Positions 1-10,372 of a stretch of DNA of 35,256 nt are shown piece by piece. The translations under genes and the position numbers were made by a program. The DNA lies in assembly GCF_003399765.1 (NCBI RefSeq), contig NZ_NFZV01000036.1:1-35256 (forward strand), written 5' to 3'. The stretch is from Alkalilimnicola ehrlichii. GTDB taxonomy: Bacteria; Pseudomonadota; Gammaproteobacteria; Nitrococcales; AK92. The first letter of the stretch is position 1. The number at the start of each line of letters is the position of its first letter. Below the pieces are notes generated by a model. The model was not told the origin of the DNA. It did no database searches and worked only from the letters and a program-made list of their open reading frames with translations.

Positions 1-1614
<1,614 letters not shown>

Positions 1615-1640
1615 AGTTCACCTCTTGGGTAGGCCACGGG

Positions 1641-1720
1641 TCCGACTTGTCGGTGCGGCGCCCGGGGTTGGTGAGCGCCGTTTTACCTTGCTTTTGAGCG
1701 AGGCCACCAGTCAAGTCGGA
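1641..1720. repeat. 9-bp inverted repeat upstream of aceE
   Basis: TCCGACTTG at 1641-1649 is matched by its exact reverse complement CAAGTCGGA at 1712-1720, inside the aceE upstream region. Each half-site is preceded, three bases away, by AGGCCAC (1631-1637 and 1701-1707). The arrangement could be paired operator half-sites or the base of a long leader hairpin. It is not the PdhR operator known from enterobacteria. I found no convincing -35/-10 pair here. Confidence 0.4.
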
Positions 1721-1787
1721 ATGCCGCGGTGGCTTGTTGCTTGTTTTGTTTGTTGGTGGTCATCATCATAAGGCGCCGATTAAACCT

Positions 1788-2209
1788 TTACCAGAGGTCT
1801 TTGCCTCGTGGGCCGAGTGGCGGCTTGGCGTTTGCCGACGGCGGGAGATTGCCGAGGCTTTGAGCGAATACGTTCTCCAGCTCGTCGAGTTCCAAGGGCT
1901 TGTGAAAAAACGGTCGAAGCCGGCCTCGTTCGCCTGCGCTCGGGTGGCAGGATCGTCGAACCCAGTAAGCGCCACTAAACGCGCTCGGCTTCCGCGTTCG
2001 CGGAACCGGCGTGCTAGCTCGAATCCGCTCATGTCCGGCAACCCGAGGTCGATGAAAACGACATCCGGAAACGTCTCGGCTGCGGCCGTCAAGGCGACGG
2101 CGCCACTATCGGCAAAGCTAACGCTGTGAGGCAGCTCCTCAAGAATCAGCGCCATAATGGTCCTTAGCGCAGCGTCGTCTTCTACGATTAAAATCCTCAC
2201 CTCTTCCAT
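1788..2209 (-). CDS. Single-domain response regulator (CheY-like receiver), frameshifted
   Basis: This is a receiver domain with no output domain. From the ATG at 2209 it reads RILIVEDD (acidic pocket E10-D12), a phospho-acceptor D54 in FIDLGLPDMSG and T82 in ALTGFDD. After residue 102 the frame is lost at a run of six T (A on the + strand, 1905-1910), and the unshifted frame runs on to 1766 with unrelated sequence. One extra T restores FHKPLELDELENVF with the invariant Lys-Pro, ending at the TAA at 1788 (140 residues). A strong SD (GAGGTGAGG) precedes the start and is repeated just inside the gene. It lies 173 bases upstream of aceE in the same direction. Its partner kinase is not visible. 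The break is probably a sequence error, though a pseudogene or slippage is possible. Confidence 0.82.
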
Positions 2210-2297
2210 GCCTCACCTCGGGCGCATGGGGTTGATATTGTCGGTATGTCCGCCCTGTGGGCGAGGCAAGGGAATGCGCGAATTATTCAGCGTTTCC

Positions 2298-2696
2298 CTA
2301 GGTTTTGCCGTGGTCGCTGTTGCGGCTGTTGGCCGGTTGTCGAGGGACAGGTAGGCGCCGAATAAGAGGTAGCGTTAGGACATAAGCCAGAATGCCGACG
2401 CCGTTGACGATGACGTCGAGGAGCGAGCAATGGCGGTAAGGTATCTGCGATTGTATAAGCTCGATGGCGATGCCGTAAGCCAGCAGCGGCAGCGCTTTGT
2501 GCCATCCGAACGCGCTACGGGGAAACGCGAAGTCGGTTAGCAGTGCGAGTACGTAAAAGGCCAGAAAATGATTCAGCGACGGTGCGCCGGTGGTGACGGT
2601 CTGTTCGCTCGGTAGGGTGGCCAGAACCAGAATCGCCACCAGCGCAATGCCCAGTACGCTGCGTACCAGCGCTACCTGTACCTTTTCCGCGTCCAT
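2298..2696 (-). CDS. VanZ-like family membrane protein
   Basis: This is a 132-residue inner-membrane protein with four predicted hydrophobic segments (about residues 10-28, 42-60, 69-86 and 93-112). The family signature is visible: an N-terminal helix ending in LPS, then LNHFLAFYVLALL, then AIELIQSQIPYRHCSLLDV followed by NGVG. Proteins of this family resemble VanZ of glycopeptide-resistance loci, but most chromosomal copies have no known role, and no resistance function is implied here. The start lies 14 bases after the stop of the upstream lipoprotein gene, so the two are probably co-transcribed. The SD is weak, which would suit translational coupling. Confidence 0.8.
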   Translation of the reverse strand: MDAEKVQVALVRSVLGIALVAILVLATLPSEQTVTTGAPSLNHFLAFYVLALLTDFAFPRSAFGWHKALPLLAYGIAIELIQSQIPYRHCSLLDVIVNGVGILAYVLTLPLIRRLPVPRQPANSRNSDHGKT

Positions 2697-2710
2697 GCGT
2701 AAGCGTCAGG

Positions 2711-3193
2711 TTACGGCTGGTTGTTATCGAAGCGGAGATCGACCTGGCCGCTTTCGTCGAAGGGTAGGCGCCCGATGCGGCCAAGGCCGACGTCGATATC
2801 GCCGCTGATGCGATAATCGAGCGTCATGTCGCCGGCGCGCAGCTTATCTAACAACCATTGCCCTGTCCGTATTAGATTGGTGCTAAGCTCGACCTGAATG
2901 TCTTCTTCGCCATAGGCCGGGATTCGAAACGGGGCGGAACTCATGCCGCTGGCGAAGTCCTGCCCTTCCAACTCGATCTTGTAGCGTACGCCTTGTACCG
3001 GCAGCGCAATTGCATTCGGATTACTGGCCCGTAAGGTAATTACGTAACGCTGTTGAAAAACGCCTAATTCCTGAATCTCGATACCGGCCAGGTTGAGTTC
3101 GGGGCGCTGGATGTCGCGCGGTGTCGTCGCACAGCCGCCAAGTAGCAGCAAGCATGCAAGGATCAATGTCAGCCAAGCGCTTGTGTGGCGCAT
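2711..3193 (-). CDS. LEA type 2 (WHy domain) family lipoprotein
   Basis: This 160-residue protein starts with a lipoprotein signal peptide: a hydrophobic stretch and the lipobox LLGGC with C21 as the lipidated cysteine. Ala at +2 fits outer-membrane sorting. The mature part has the late-embryogenesis-abundant type 2 pattern, in which a beta-rich domain contains a 'RASNPNAIALPVQGVRYKIE' segment followed by a 'PFRIPAYGEEDIQVEL' strand pair. The ATG at 3193 is preferred over an upstream in-frame GTG because AGGGAGTGGG sits at good spacing before it. The family has no defined enzymatic role and is thought to be a structural or stress-related periplasmic domain. It is followed closely by the VanZ-like gene. 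Confidence 0.8.
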   Translation of the reverse strand: MRHTSAWLTLILACLLLLGGCATTPRDIQRPELNLAGIEIQELGVFQQRYVITLRASNPNAIALPVQGVRYKIELEGQDFASGMSSAPFRIPAYGEEDIQVELSTNLIRTGQWLLDKLRAGDMTLDYRISGDIDVGLGRIGRLPFDESGQVDLRFDNNQP

Positions 3194-3266
3194 ACTACCC
3201 ACTCCCTAAAGCAGCCCCCGAATGATGTTGGGGCTGTTGCTGTACGTAAAAACACCGAGCATTTTT

Positions 3267-4214
<948 letters not shown>

Positions 4215-6530
4215 TTAAGAACTTTTACGTTTTCCACCACTGCGGGTGCCGCGCCCCTTCTTTGCCGGCGCTTTGGCGATCAGCTCTTGGCATTCTTCCA
4301 AGGTCAGGCTCTCCGGCTCGCGGTCTTTCGGCATCCGGGCATTCTTTTTGCCGTCGGTGATGTAGGGACCGTAGCGGCCGCGCAGTACCTGAATATCGGT
4401 GCCTTCGAAGTGGCGGATGATGCGGTTGGCGTCTGCTTCCTTCTTCTCCGCAATTAGTTCCAAAGCGCGTTCGCGGCTGATGGTGTACGGGTCGTCTTCC
4501 TTGATCGAGACGAACTTGTTCGCGTAGCGCACATAAGGGCCGAAGCGACCGATGTTGACCTGAATTGGCTCGCCTTCCGGCGTTTCGCCCAGCTCGCGCG
4601 GTAGCTTGAATAATTCCAGGGCCTCTTCCAAGGTGATCGTGTCCATGTTCTGGTGGCTGCGAAGGCCGGCGAACTTGGGTTTTTCTTCATCGTCCTTGGT
4701 GCCGATTTGCACGAACGGGCCAAAGCGGCCAATGCGGACACTGACCGGGCGTCCGCTTTTCGGGTCGGTTCCGATCTCGCGGGCCTGCATCACCTCTTCC
4801 CGGGAAACCTTGGCTTTCTCTTCCACACGGGTATGGAAGGGCTCCCAGAATTCCTTCATCAACGGCACCCAGTCGCGCTCGCCGCGGGAAACCGCGTCGA
4901 GATCGTCCTCCAGGCGCGCCGTGAAGTCGTAGTCGACGTATTTATCGAAGTGATCGGTCAGGAACTTGTTGACCACGCGTCCGACATCGGTCGGCTTGAA
5001 GCGCCGATTCTCTAGAATCGTATATTTACGCTGTTGTAGCGTCGAAATAATGGTCGCGTAGGTCGACGGGCGGCCGATGCCGTGCTCTTCGAGCGCGCGC
5101 ACGAGGCTTGCCTCGGAGTAGCGCGGCGGCGGCTCGGTGAAGTGCTGCTCGGGTCTCAGCGCCTTGAGGTCGACATCTTCGCCTTCCTGCAACGGCGGCA
5201 GCAGTTTCTCGCCGGCTTCCTTTTTCTTGTCGTCCTGGCCTTCCTGGTAGACCGCCATGAAGCCGGGATCGGCTACGGTCGAGCCGGTTGCCCGGAACAT
5301 GTGCGCTCCGGCGGTGAGATCGACGCTGACGGTGTTGATGGTCGCGTGGATCATCTGGCAGGCAACCGCGCGTTTCCAGATAAGTTCGTAGAGTTTGTAC
5401 TGCTCGTCGGAGAGCTTGCTGCGAACCTGCTCCGGGTAATTGCGGGCGGAGGTCGGCCTGATGGCTTCGTGGGCCTCTTGCGCGTTTTTCGCCTTGGTAC
5501 GATACACCTGGGGCTTAGCCGGTACATTCTGCTTGCCGTAGCGTTCGGCAATCGTCTCGCGAATCTCGCTGACCGCTTCGGCGGAGAGATTGACGGAGTC
5601 GGTACGCATGTAGGTGATTAAGCCGACGGCGCCTTGCCCGAGGTCGATCCCCTCATACAGCTGTTGCGCAATCCGCATCGTCCGTTGCGTGGTGAAGCCT
5701 AGCTTGCGGGAGGCTTCCTGCTGCAAGGTCGACGTGGTGAACGGCGCGGCTGGATTGCGCCGCCGCTGTTTCTTTTCGACTTTGCTGACGTGGAGTTTGC
5801 CTTGCGCGGCATCGAGCAACGCTTGCTCGACTTCCCGCGCTCGGGCTTCGTTTTCGATGCTGAACTGTTCCAGCCGCTCGCCGTCGAAGCTGTGCAGCTT
5901 GGCAACGAAGCCTTGCGCGTCTTTGGCGACATCCGCCTCGACCGTCCAGTATTCGCGCGATTGGAACGCTTCGATTTCCAGCTCGCGTTCGACAATCATG
6001 CGAAGCGCGGGGCTTTGTACGCGGCCGGCCGATAACCCTGTGCTGATTTTCTTCCACAACAGGGGCGAGAGATTGAAACCGACCAGATAGTCCAGGGCGC
6101 GACGTGCCTGCTGCGCGTTAATCAGCGGCTGCGACAACTCGCGCGGGTGCGCGATGGCATCCTGGATTGCGCGTTTAGTGATTTCGTGAAAGACGACGCG
6201 ATGGACGTGTTTGCCGTCTAGCGCCTTTTTCTCCTGCAGGAGCTCGTACAGGTGCCACGAGATCGCTTCCCCTTCGCGGTCGGGGTCAGTTGCAAGGTAG
6301 AGGGCTTCGGCTTTCTTTGCCGCCTTTGCAATGGTCTCGACGTGTTTGGAGTTCTTATCGATCACCGTGTACTTCATTTGGAAGTCGTGTTCGGGATCGA
6401 CGGCGCCTTCTTTCGGCACAAGATCGCGTACGTGGCCGTACGATGCCAGCACCTGGAATTCTTTCCCCAGGTACTTGTTGATCGTCCGGGCTTTAGCGGG
6501 TGATTCGACGATGACCAGGTTTTTACTCAT
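4215..6530 (-). CDS. topA: DNA topoisomerase I (type IA, omega protein)
   Basis: TopA relaxes negative supercoils by transient single-strand cleavage. The protein has 771 residues from the ATG at 6530, which begins MSKNLVIVESPAKART. An in-frame GTG at 6647 would add a non-conserved 39-residue extension and was rejected. The TOPRIM domain shows E9 and the D82-D84-E86 acidic triad in TDPDREGE. The catalytic tyrosine is Y307 in ITYMRTDS. The C-terminus (about 600-771) carries three to four glycine/arginine-rich repeats of the VRIGRFGPFVQ / VNIGRFGPYVRY / VLRGRYGPYIT type and ends in a basic tail. I see no four-cysteine zinc ribbons of the kind found in the E. coli enzyme. It is followed by hemF. 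Confidence 0.97.
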   Translation of the reverse strand: MSKNLVIVESPAKARTINKYLGKEFQVLASYGHVRDLVPKEGAVDPEHDFQMKYTVIDKNSKHVETIAKAAKKAEALYLATDPDREGEAISWHLYELLQEKKALDGKHVHRVVFHEITKRAIQDAIAHPRELSQPLINAQQARRALDYLVGFNLSPLLWKKISTGLSAGRVQSPALRMIVERELEIEAFQSREYWTVEADVAKDAQGFVAKLHSFDGERLEQFSIENEARAREVEQALLDAAQGKLHVSKVEKKQRRRNPAAPFTTSTLQQEASRKLGFTTQRTMRIAQQLYEGIDLGQGAVGLITYMRTDSVNLSAEAVSEIRETIAERYGKQNVPAKPQVYRTKAKNAQEAHEAIRPTSARNYPEQVRSKLSDEQYKLYELIWKRAVACQMIHATINTVSVDLTAGAHMFRATGSTVADPGFMAVYQEGQDDKKKEAGEKLLPPLQEGEDVDLKALRPEQHFTEPPPRYSEASLVRALEEHGIGRPSTYATIISTLQQRKYTILENRRFKPTDVGRVVNKFLTDHFDKYVDYDFTARLEDDLDAVSRGERDWVPLMKEFWEPFHTRVEEKAKVSREEVMQAREIGTDPKSGRPVSVRIGRFGPFVQIGTKDDEEKPKFAGLRSHQNMDTITLEEALELFKLPRELGETPEGEPIQVNIGRFGPYVRYANKFVSIKEDDPYTISRERALELIAEKKEADANRIIRHFEGTDIQVLRGRYGPYITDGKKNARMPKDREPESLTLEECQELIAKAPAKKGRGTRSGGKRKSS

Positions 6531-6927
6531 GGGCGGAAGTTTCGGGCAAGCGTCCGGTTCATGCAACTCACGAAAAAGTTCAAATGGTTCCAACCTGGGT
6601 TTTATCAAGCGGTCGCTGTGGTCAGCGATGCCGTTCCCAGGCGGCACGATGAGTGTGTGACGGCAGTGCCGTAGTTGTCGACCGGGTCGGTGCTTGCCCC
6701 GCCCGGTTGGGGCGCGAGCAAACAGGGGTGCCCCCGTCGTAGCGCGTAACTGTACTGGAAAAGCCTAGTACTCCGCCACACCTTGATTTGTCGGCGGCTA
6801 TCCCCAGAGTGTGAGCGGTTGCATTAATGGACGGTTGGCGGGATTCAGCGCCTTGCCGCCGATGCTTTCCTGCGAGTCGCCTACGCCGCCGTGCTCGTTT
6901 GGACGAGGCGGGGCGTAGGGTTTATCG
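6531..6927. other. 397-base gap between smg and topA: topA leader, no gene seen
   Basis: No coding region is supported here. The gap carries several short inverted repeats: ACGGC-agt-GCCGT at 6660-6672, a GTACT/AGTAC pair at about 6753-6773, and a larger hairpin next to the smg stop. The part near 6531-6650 is open in the topA frame but does not resemble known TopA N-termini. A topA promoter should lie here on the minus strand, but I could not find a -35/-10 pair that I would defend. Confidence 0.5.
6880..6919 (-). terminator. Hairpin just downstream of smg, without T-tract
   Basis: CCTACGCC (6880-6887) pairs perfectly with GGCGTAGG (6912-6919). An inner CTCGT-ttgg-ACGAG stem (6894-6907) extends the structure. 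It begins 8 bases after the smg stop codon in the direction of transcription. No T-run follows on the minus strand, so it may protect the mRNA 3' end or act with Rho rather than as an intrinsic terminator. Confidence 0.5.
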
Positions 6928-7404
6928 TTAATGGAGCAGCTGTACCGGGTTGTCGAACAGCAGGGTTTCCATGCAGGCGTAGGCTTCTTCTTGGCCGGGC
7001 TGATTGAACAGCACCATCAAAACCACCCACTTCAGCGTGTCGATGTCGACTTCCTCGTCGTCCAGCGCCATCACGCGCTCAACGATAATTTCCCGGCTGG
7101 TCGGCGTTAGAATGCCGACCTGTTCCAGAAACAGGAGAAAGCCGCGGCAGTCGACGTCCAATTTGCTGGATTCCTGCTCGGCAAATACCCGGATCGAGCG
7201 TTCGCCGTCGATGTTCAGGTTGGGTGCCTGCCGCGATTCGGCAAGGCCGTCCAGCCATGCAAACGCTTTGCGGATCTCCGCCGACGTGAAGCCGGCTTCG
7301 AACAGCTCCGATTCGAGAGAGTCCCGATCTGGTTGCGGTTCGTCGTCGTTGTAAAAATAATTCTCGAAGAGGTACATCAAGACGTCGAACACGTTCTCTT
7401 TCAT
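6928..7404 (-). CDS. smg: Smg family protein (DUF494)
   Basis: This is a 158-residue acidic protein of the Smg family, a conserved gammaproteobacterial and betaproteobacterial protein encoded beside dprA in E. coli and relatives. Its molecular function is not established. The start MKENVFDVLMYLFENYF is the conserved N-terminus; an upstream in-frame start at 7467 would add 21 residues overlapping dprA and was rejected. The central ESELFEAGFTSAEIRKAFAWL and the final LLFDNPVQLLH are typical. The ATG follows the dprA stop by one base, and GGAAAGGGA lies upstream within dprA, so the two are translationally linked. A hairpin follows its stop. Confidence 0.93.
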   Translation of the reverse strand: MKENVFDVLMYLFENYFYNDDEPQPDRDSLESELFEAGFTSAEIRKAFAWLDGLAESRQAPNLNIDGERSIRVFAEQESSKLDVDCRGFLLFLEQVGILTPTSREIIVERVMALDDEEVDIDTLKWVVLMVLFNQPGQEEAYACMETLLFDNPVQLLH

Positions 7405-7405
7405 C

Positions 7406-8536
7406 TCATGTCCCTTTCCGGGTTCTGGCGTAGCGACCGCCGGCACTGGGTGCGACGTAGCCTTCAAGCTCTAACATGAGCAGAATGGAGGAAACCTCGG
7501 CAGTCGTCAATTCGGTTCTATCCAGTATGACATCCAATGGCGTTGGATCATAGCCGAGCGCGTCGAGCACGGCCTGATAGTCGGCATCGAGGGTCGGCTC
7601 GGACGGGGGTGCGGCCGGCGTTTCGGTAGCGCCGGCCGGTTGCAGTACAGCTAGCGGGCGAGGGAGTTCTTCCAGCACGTCGTCCGCCGTTTCAACCAGT
7701 TTGGCGCCTTGGCGGATTAGCGCATGGCAGCCTTTGGCGAGCGGGTTGTGGATAGACCCCGGAATCGCGAAAACTTCCCGGCCTTGCTCGGTGGCATAAC
7801 GGGCGGTGATTAACGAGCCGCTGCGCAGGCTCGCCTCTACGACAAGCACGCCGAGACTGAGGCCGCTAATGATTCGGTTGCGCCGTGGGAAGTTCTCGGA
7901 GCGTACGCTGGTGCCGGTGGGGAATTCCGATACCAACGCTCCTTGCTGGCTGATTCGATGGGCTAACTCGCGGTGGCGCGCCGGATAAACGCGGTCCAAT
8001 CCCGTGCCTGTCACCGCTAGCGTGATGCCGCCGCCATCTAACGCTCCCTGGTGGGCGGCGGCGTCGACGCCGAGGGCAAGCCCGCTGGTAATGGGTACAC
8101 CCGCTGCCGCTAGGTGGCGAGAGAAGTCGTAGGCCGTTTCGGCACCGCCGCGGCTGGGGTTGCGACTGCCGACGACGCCGAGCTGCGGTAGGCCAAGCAG
8201 TTCCGGTTCGCCGATCACGAAGAGTATGGGCGGGGCATCGTCGAGATCGCGCAGCCGTTGCGGGTAGCGGGGGTCATGGGCGCATAGGATGTGATGATCG
8301 GCCGCCTCCTGCCAGGCAAGGTCCTGTTCGGCACCGGCCCAATCGGCGTGTTCGAGCGCTTTGCAGGTGCCCTCGTCCAGGCCTCGGCGCAGTAGCTCGG
8401 AGCGGCTCAGTGCAAAGGCCTCGGCAGGGTCGCGACAGACTTCGAGAAGGCGATGAAAACGCGCCGGGCCGATGCCCGGCGCGCGCCATAGTGCTAACCA
8501 GGCCGCCAGTTGTCGATCGCTTGGTGCGTCGTTCAT
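7406..8536 (-). CDS. dprA: DNA-processing protein DprA (RecA loader)
   Basis: DprA binds incoming single-stranded DNA and loads RecA during natural transformation, and is also widespread in non-competent bacteria. The 376-residue protein has an N-terminal helical region (about 1-85) and a Rossmann-like core. The core shows GVVGSRNPSRGG, the ITSGLALGVDAAAH motif, LVSEFPTGTSVRSENFPRRN and SGSLITARYATEQGREVFAIPG. A C-terminal winged-helix segment (about 310-376) contains DVILDRTELTTAEVSSILL. The ATG at 8536 (MNDAPSDRQLAAWL) is preferred to a more upstream codon that would overlap the lysM stop. It lies between lysM (13 bases upstream) and smg (one base downstream), a common gammaproteobacterial order. 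Confidence 0.96.
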   Translation of the reverse strand: MNDAPSDRQLAAWLALWRAPGIGPARFHRLLEVCRDPAEAFALSRSELLRRGLDEGTCKALEHADWAGAEQDLAWQEAADHHILCAHDPRYPQRLRDLDDAPPILFVIGEPELLGLPQLGVVGSRNPSRGGAETAYDFSRHLAAAGVPITSGLALGVDAAAHQGALDGGGITLAVTGTGLDRVYPARHRELAHRISQQGALVSEFPTGTSVRSENFPRRNRIISGLSLGVLVVEASLRSGSLITARYATEQGREVFAIPGSIHNPLAKGCHALIRQGAKLVETADDVLEELPRPLAVLQPAGATETPAAPPSEPTLDADYQAVLDALGYDPTPLDVILDRTELTTAEVSSILLMLELEGYVAPSAGGRYARTRKGT

Positions 8537-8549
8537 GGCAGCCTGCTGT

Positions 8550-9592
8550 TTACGGGTTACGCACGGCATCCAGCGTGTGCATGGCACGGTTGGCGTGCAT
8601 GACGAGGCCGAAGCTGAGCTCGTCGAAGGTGCGGAACACGATCAGTTCGCCTGCCCGTTCGTCGGGCAGTTGTACGCGCTGAGAGCGGCGGCCGCCAAAG
8701 GTATCCCGCACGGTTTGCCCGGCTTTGTAGATCGCCAGCACGTTACCGACTTCTACCCCGTGCTCCGTGCCTCGGTTGATGGCGACCACGCTGTATTGCC
8801 CGATCTGGTTGACACCGTCCATGACGGCGATAATCTGGCCCTCGACGTCGGTTGCCGGCACATCCGGATGGAAATTGCTGTTGAACGCGGTTTCGTTAGC
8901 CTCAAGCAGCCGGTCGCCGGGGAGTACTTCCCGATTGCTGCGGGTAATGCTCAGCGTGGCGGGGTCGCCCTGCTTTTCGAGATGGGCATCGCCAACATGA
9001 GTAGCGATATAGCCTAGGCTGCGCCGCGTATCCGGGTCGCGTAGTTCGTCGCCGCGGCGGACGATGGCGTAGCGTCGCGTGTCGGCGTCTGGGTCGAGCC
9101 CCGTCCGTATACGGTATCGGTGCCGCTGCCCATAACGCGCTCGTCGGCGCCGGCGACGATATACGGCGCGTTGGCCAGCGTGCGTCCGTCGAGCAGGCGG
9201 GTTTCGGTAAGAAACGGCCGTATGGCATCCAGCGGAATCGTCGGGATGGCGGCGGAAATGGACTCTTCGCGGACCCTCGGCGACAGCCGGACCGTCGGGC
9301 CGGAGCGATCTTCCCGTTGAACTGTCAGCCGCGGTTCGCCGTCTACGTAAATAAGGCTTATGACGTCGCCGGGGTAGATCAGATGCGGGTTCTCGATTTC
9401 CGGGTTGTGGTACCAGATTTCCGGCCATAGCCAAGGGCTGCGCAGAAACCGGTTGGAGATATCCCAGAGAGTATCGCCTCTTTGGACTACATAGCGTTCG
9501 GGGTGTCCCTGGCGTAGCGCATCCGCACCGACAATCAGCGGGAGGCAGAGCAGCAGAGCCAAAAAGGGCAGCAAAAGCTTGCTCGGGCGCAT
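8550..9592 (-). CDS. LysM peptidoglycan-binding domain protein, frameshifted
   Basis: This is a secreted LysM protein of the kind usually encoded beside dprA. The first frame (ATG 9592, SD AAGGAAAG) has a signal peptide (about residues 1-24) and one LysM domain (YVVQRGDTLWDISNRFL to IYPGDVISLIYV). The conserved distal part (RRGDELRDPDTRRSLGY, then NFHPDVPATDVEGQI and RGTEHGVEVGNVLAI) lies in the next frame and ends at 8550. The frames meet at a G4 run (9099-9102). One extra G gives VYGRGLDPDADTRRYAI, the sequence expected at this point, and a protein of about 347 residues. The family is assumed to act in the cell envelope; no catalytic domain is seen. The break is most likely a one-base sequencing deletion. 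Confidence 0.85.
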
Positions 9593-9661
9593 TTAGTTCT
9601 TTCCTTGGATTTGCCCACTGCGCGAGTGGCGCTCCGGGCGTCGTATTGGTTATATTTGTTT

Positions 9662-9692
9662 ATTAATTGCCTTGTTTAAGGCTAGCAGTCAA
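9662..9692 (-). promoter_or_regulatory. Possible promoter for lysM-dprA-smg
   Basis: On the minus strand a TTGACT (9687-9692 on +) is followed after 19 bases by ATTAAT (9662-9667). The spacing is long and the -10 is imperfect. The AT-rich stretch around 9645-9670 lies in the divergent lysM/def region. A GCCTT-gttt-AAGGC dyad (9669-9682) sits between the two elements and could be an operator. Confidence 0.3.
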
Positions 9693-9716
9693 CCAGCTGG
9701 ATTCGCAACGACTACT

Positions 9717-10244
9717 ATGGCTATTTTAGACATTCTCCATTATCCCGACGAGCGTCTTCGCACTGTGGCCCGCCCTGTGGAGGCCGTAGACGATACGGTG
9801 CGACGACTTGTCGACGACATGTTCGAAACCATGTACGAGGCGCCCGGCATTGGTTTGGCGGCTACCCAAGTCAATGTACATAAACGGGTTATCGTGATCG
9901 ACATATCCGAAGACCGTAGCGAACCGCTGTGCCTGATTAACCCCGAAATCCTGAGTTTGGACGGGGTCGAGCAGTCGCAGGAAGGATGTTTGTCGGTGCC
10001 CGATTTCTACGAACTGGTGGAACGCGCCGAGCGTGTGCAAGTGCGGGCTTTGGATCGCAACGGCGAGCCGTTCGAGTTGGAGGCCGATGGCCTGCTTGCG
10101 GTTTGCATTCAACACGAGATGGATCATCTCGACGGTAAATTATTCGTCGATTATCTCTCCGAGCTAAAGCGCAAGCGCGTACGCAAGAAACTCGAAAAGC
10201 GTTTCAAAGGGACGGCGGCGGCACCGGCGGCCGGGAACGCTTAG
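9717..10244 (+). CDS. def: Peptide deformylase
   Basis: Def removes the formyl group from the N-terminal formyl-Met of nascent proteins. All three metal-site motifs are present: [16 protein letters not shown] with C91, and QHEMDHLDG with H133 and H137 and the catalytic Glu between them. The 175-residue length is usual. The ATG at 9717 ([14 protein letters not shown]) matches the family start; a TTG at 9672 would add 15 unconserved residues. There is no clear SD before 9717, which is odd for a highly expressed gene. The C-terminus is basic ([12 protein letters not shown]). It precedes fmt, the gene for the enzyme that adds the formyl group. Confidence 0.97.
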   Translation: MAILDILHYPDERLRTVARPVEAVDDTVRRLVDDMFETMYEAPGIGLAATQVNVHKRVIVIDISEDRSEPLCLINPEILSLDGVEQSQEGCLSVPDFYELVERAERVQVRALDRNGEPFELEADGLLAVCIQHEMDHLDGKLFVDYLSELKRKRVRKKLEKRFKGTAAAPAAGNA

Positions 10245-10297
10245 CCGCAGAGCATGACCGCTTGGATTTCGCCGAGCCGCAAGGCTGCGACGATCTT

Positions 10298-10317
10298 TTA
10301 GTTGCGATTAGTTGCGA
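10298..10317 (+). repeat. Perfect 10-bp tandem duplication upstream of fmt
   Basis: TTAGTTGCGA occurs twice head to tail (10298-10307 and 10308-10317), directly before CGTTTTAAGGAGG in the def-fmt spacer. It may be a replication-slippage duplication or a binding site spaced by one helical turn. Confidence 0.6.
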
Positions 10318-10341
10318 CGTTTTAAGGAGGCAGCGACGAGT

Positions 10342-10368
10342 ATGTCGTGTCTCCGCAAGGAAAGGTGA
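10342..10368 (+). CDS. Possible 8-codon leader ORF before fmt
   Basis: An ATG at 10342 opens a very short frame reading MSCLRKER and ending in TGA at 10366-10368. It has the best Shine-Dalgarno sequence in the area, AAGGAGG at 10324-10330, about 11 bases before the ATG. Its stop is only four bases from the TTG start of fmt, so ribosomes finishing it could reinitiate there. There is no protein-level evidence, and it may be fortuitous. Confidence 0.3.
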   Translation: MSCLRKER

Positions 10369-10372
10369 GCAA

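Noticed and set aside
2298-2696. VanZ-like gene as a glycopeptide-resistance determinant
   Set aside because: There are no vanA/H/X-type genes nearby and the organism appears Gram-negative; family membership alone does not imply resistance.
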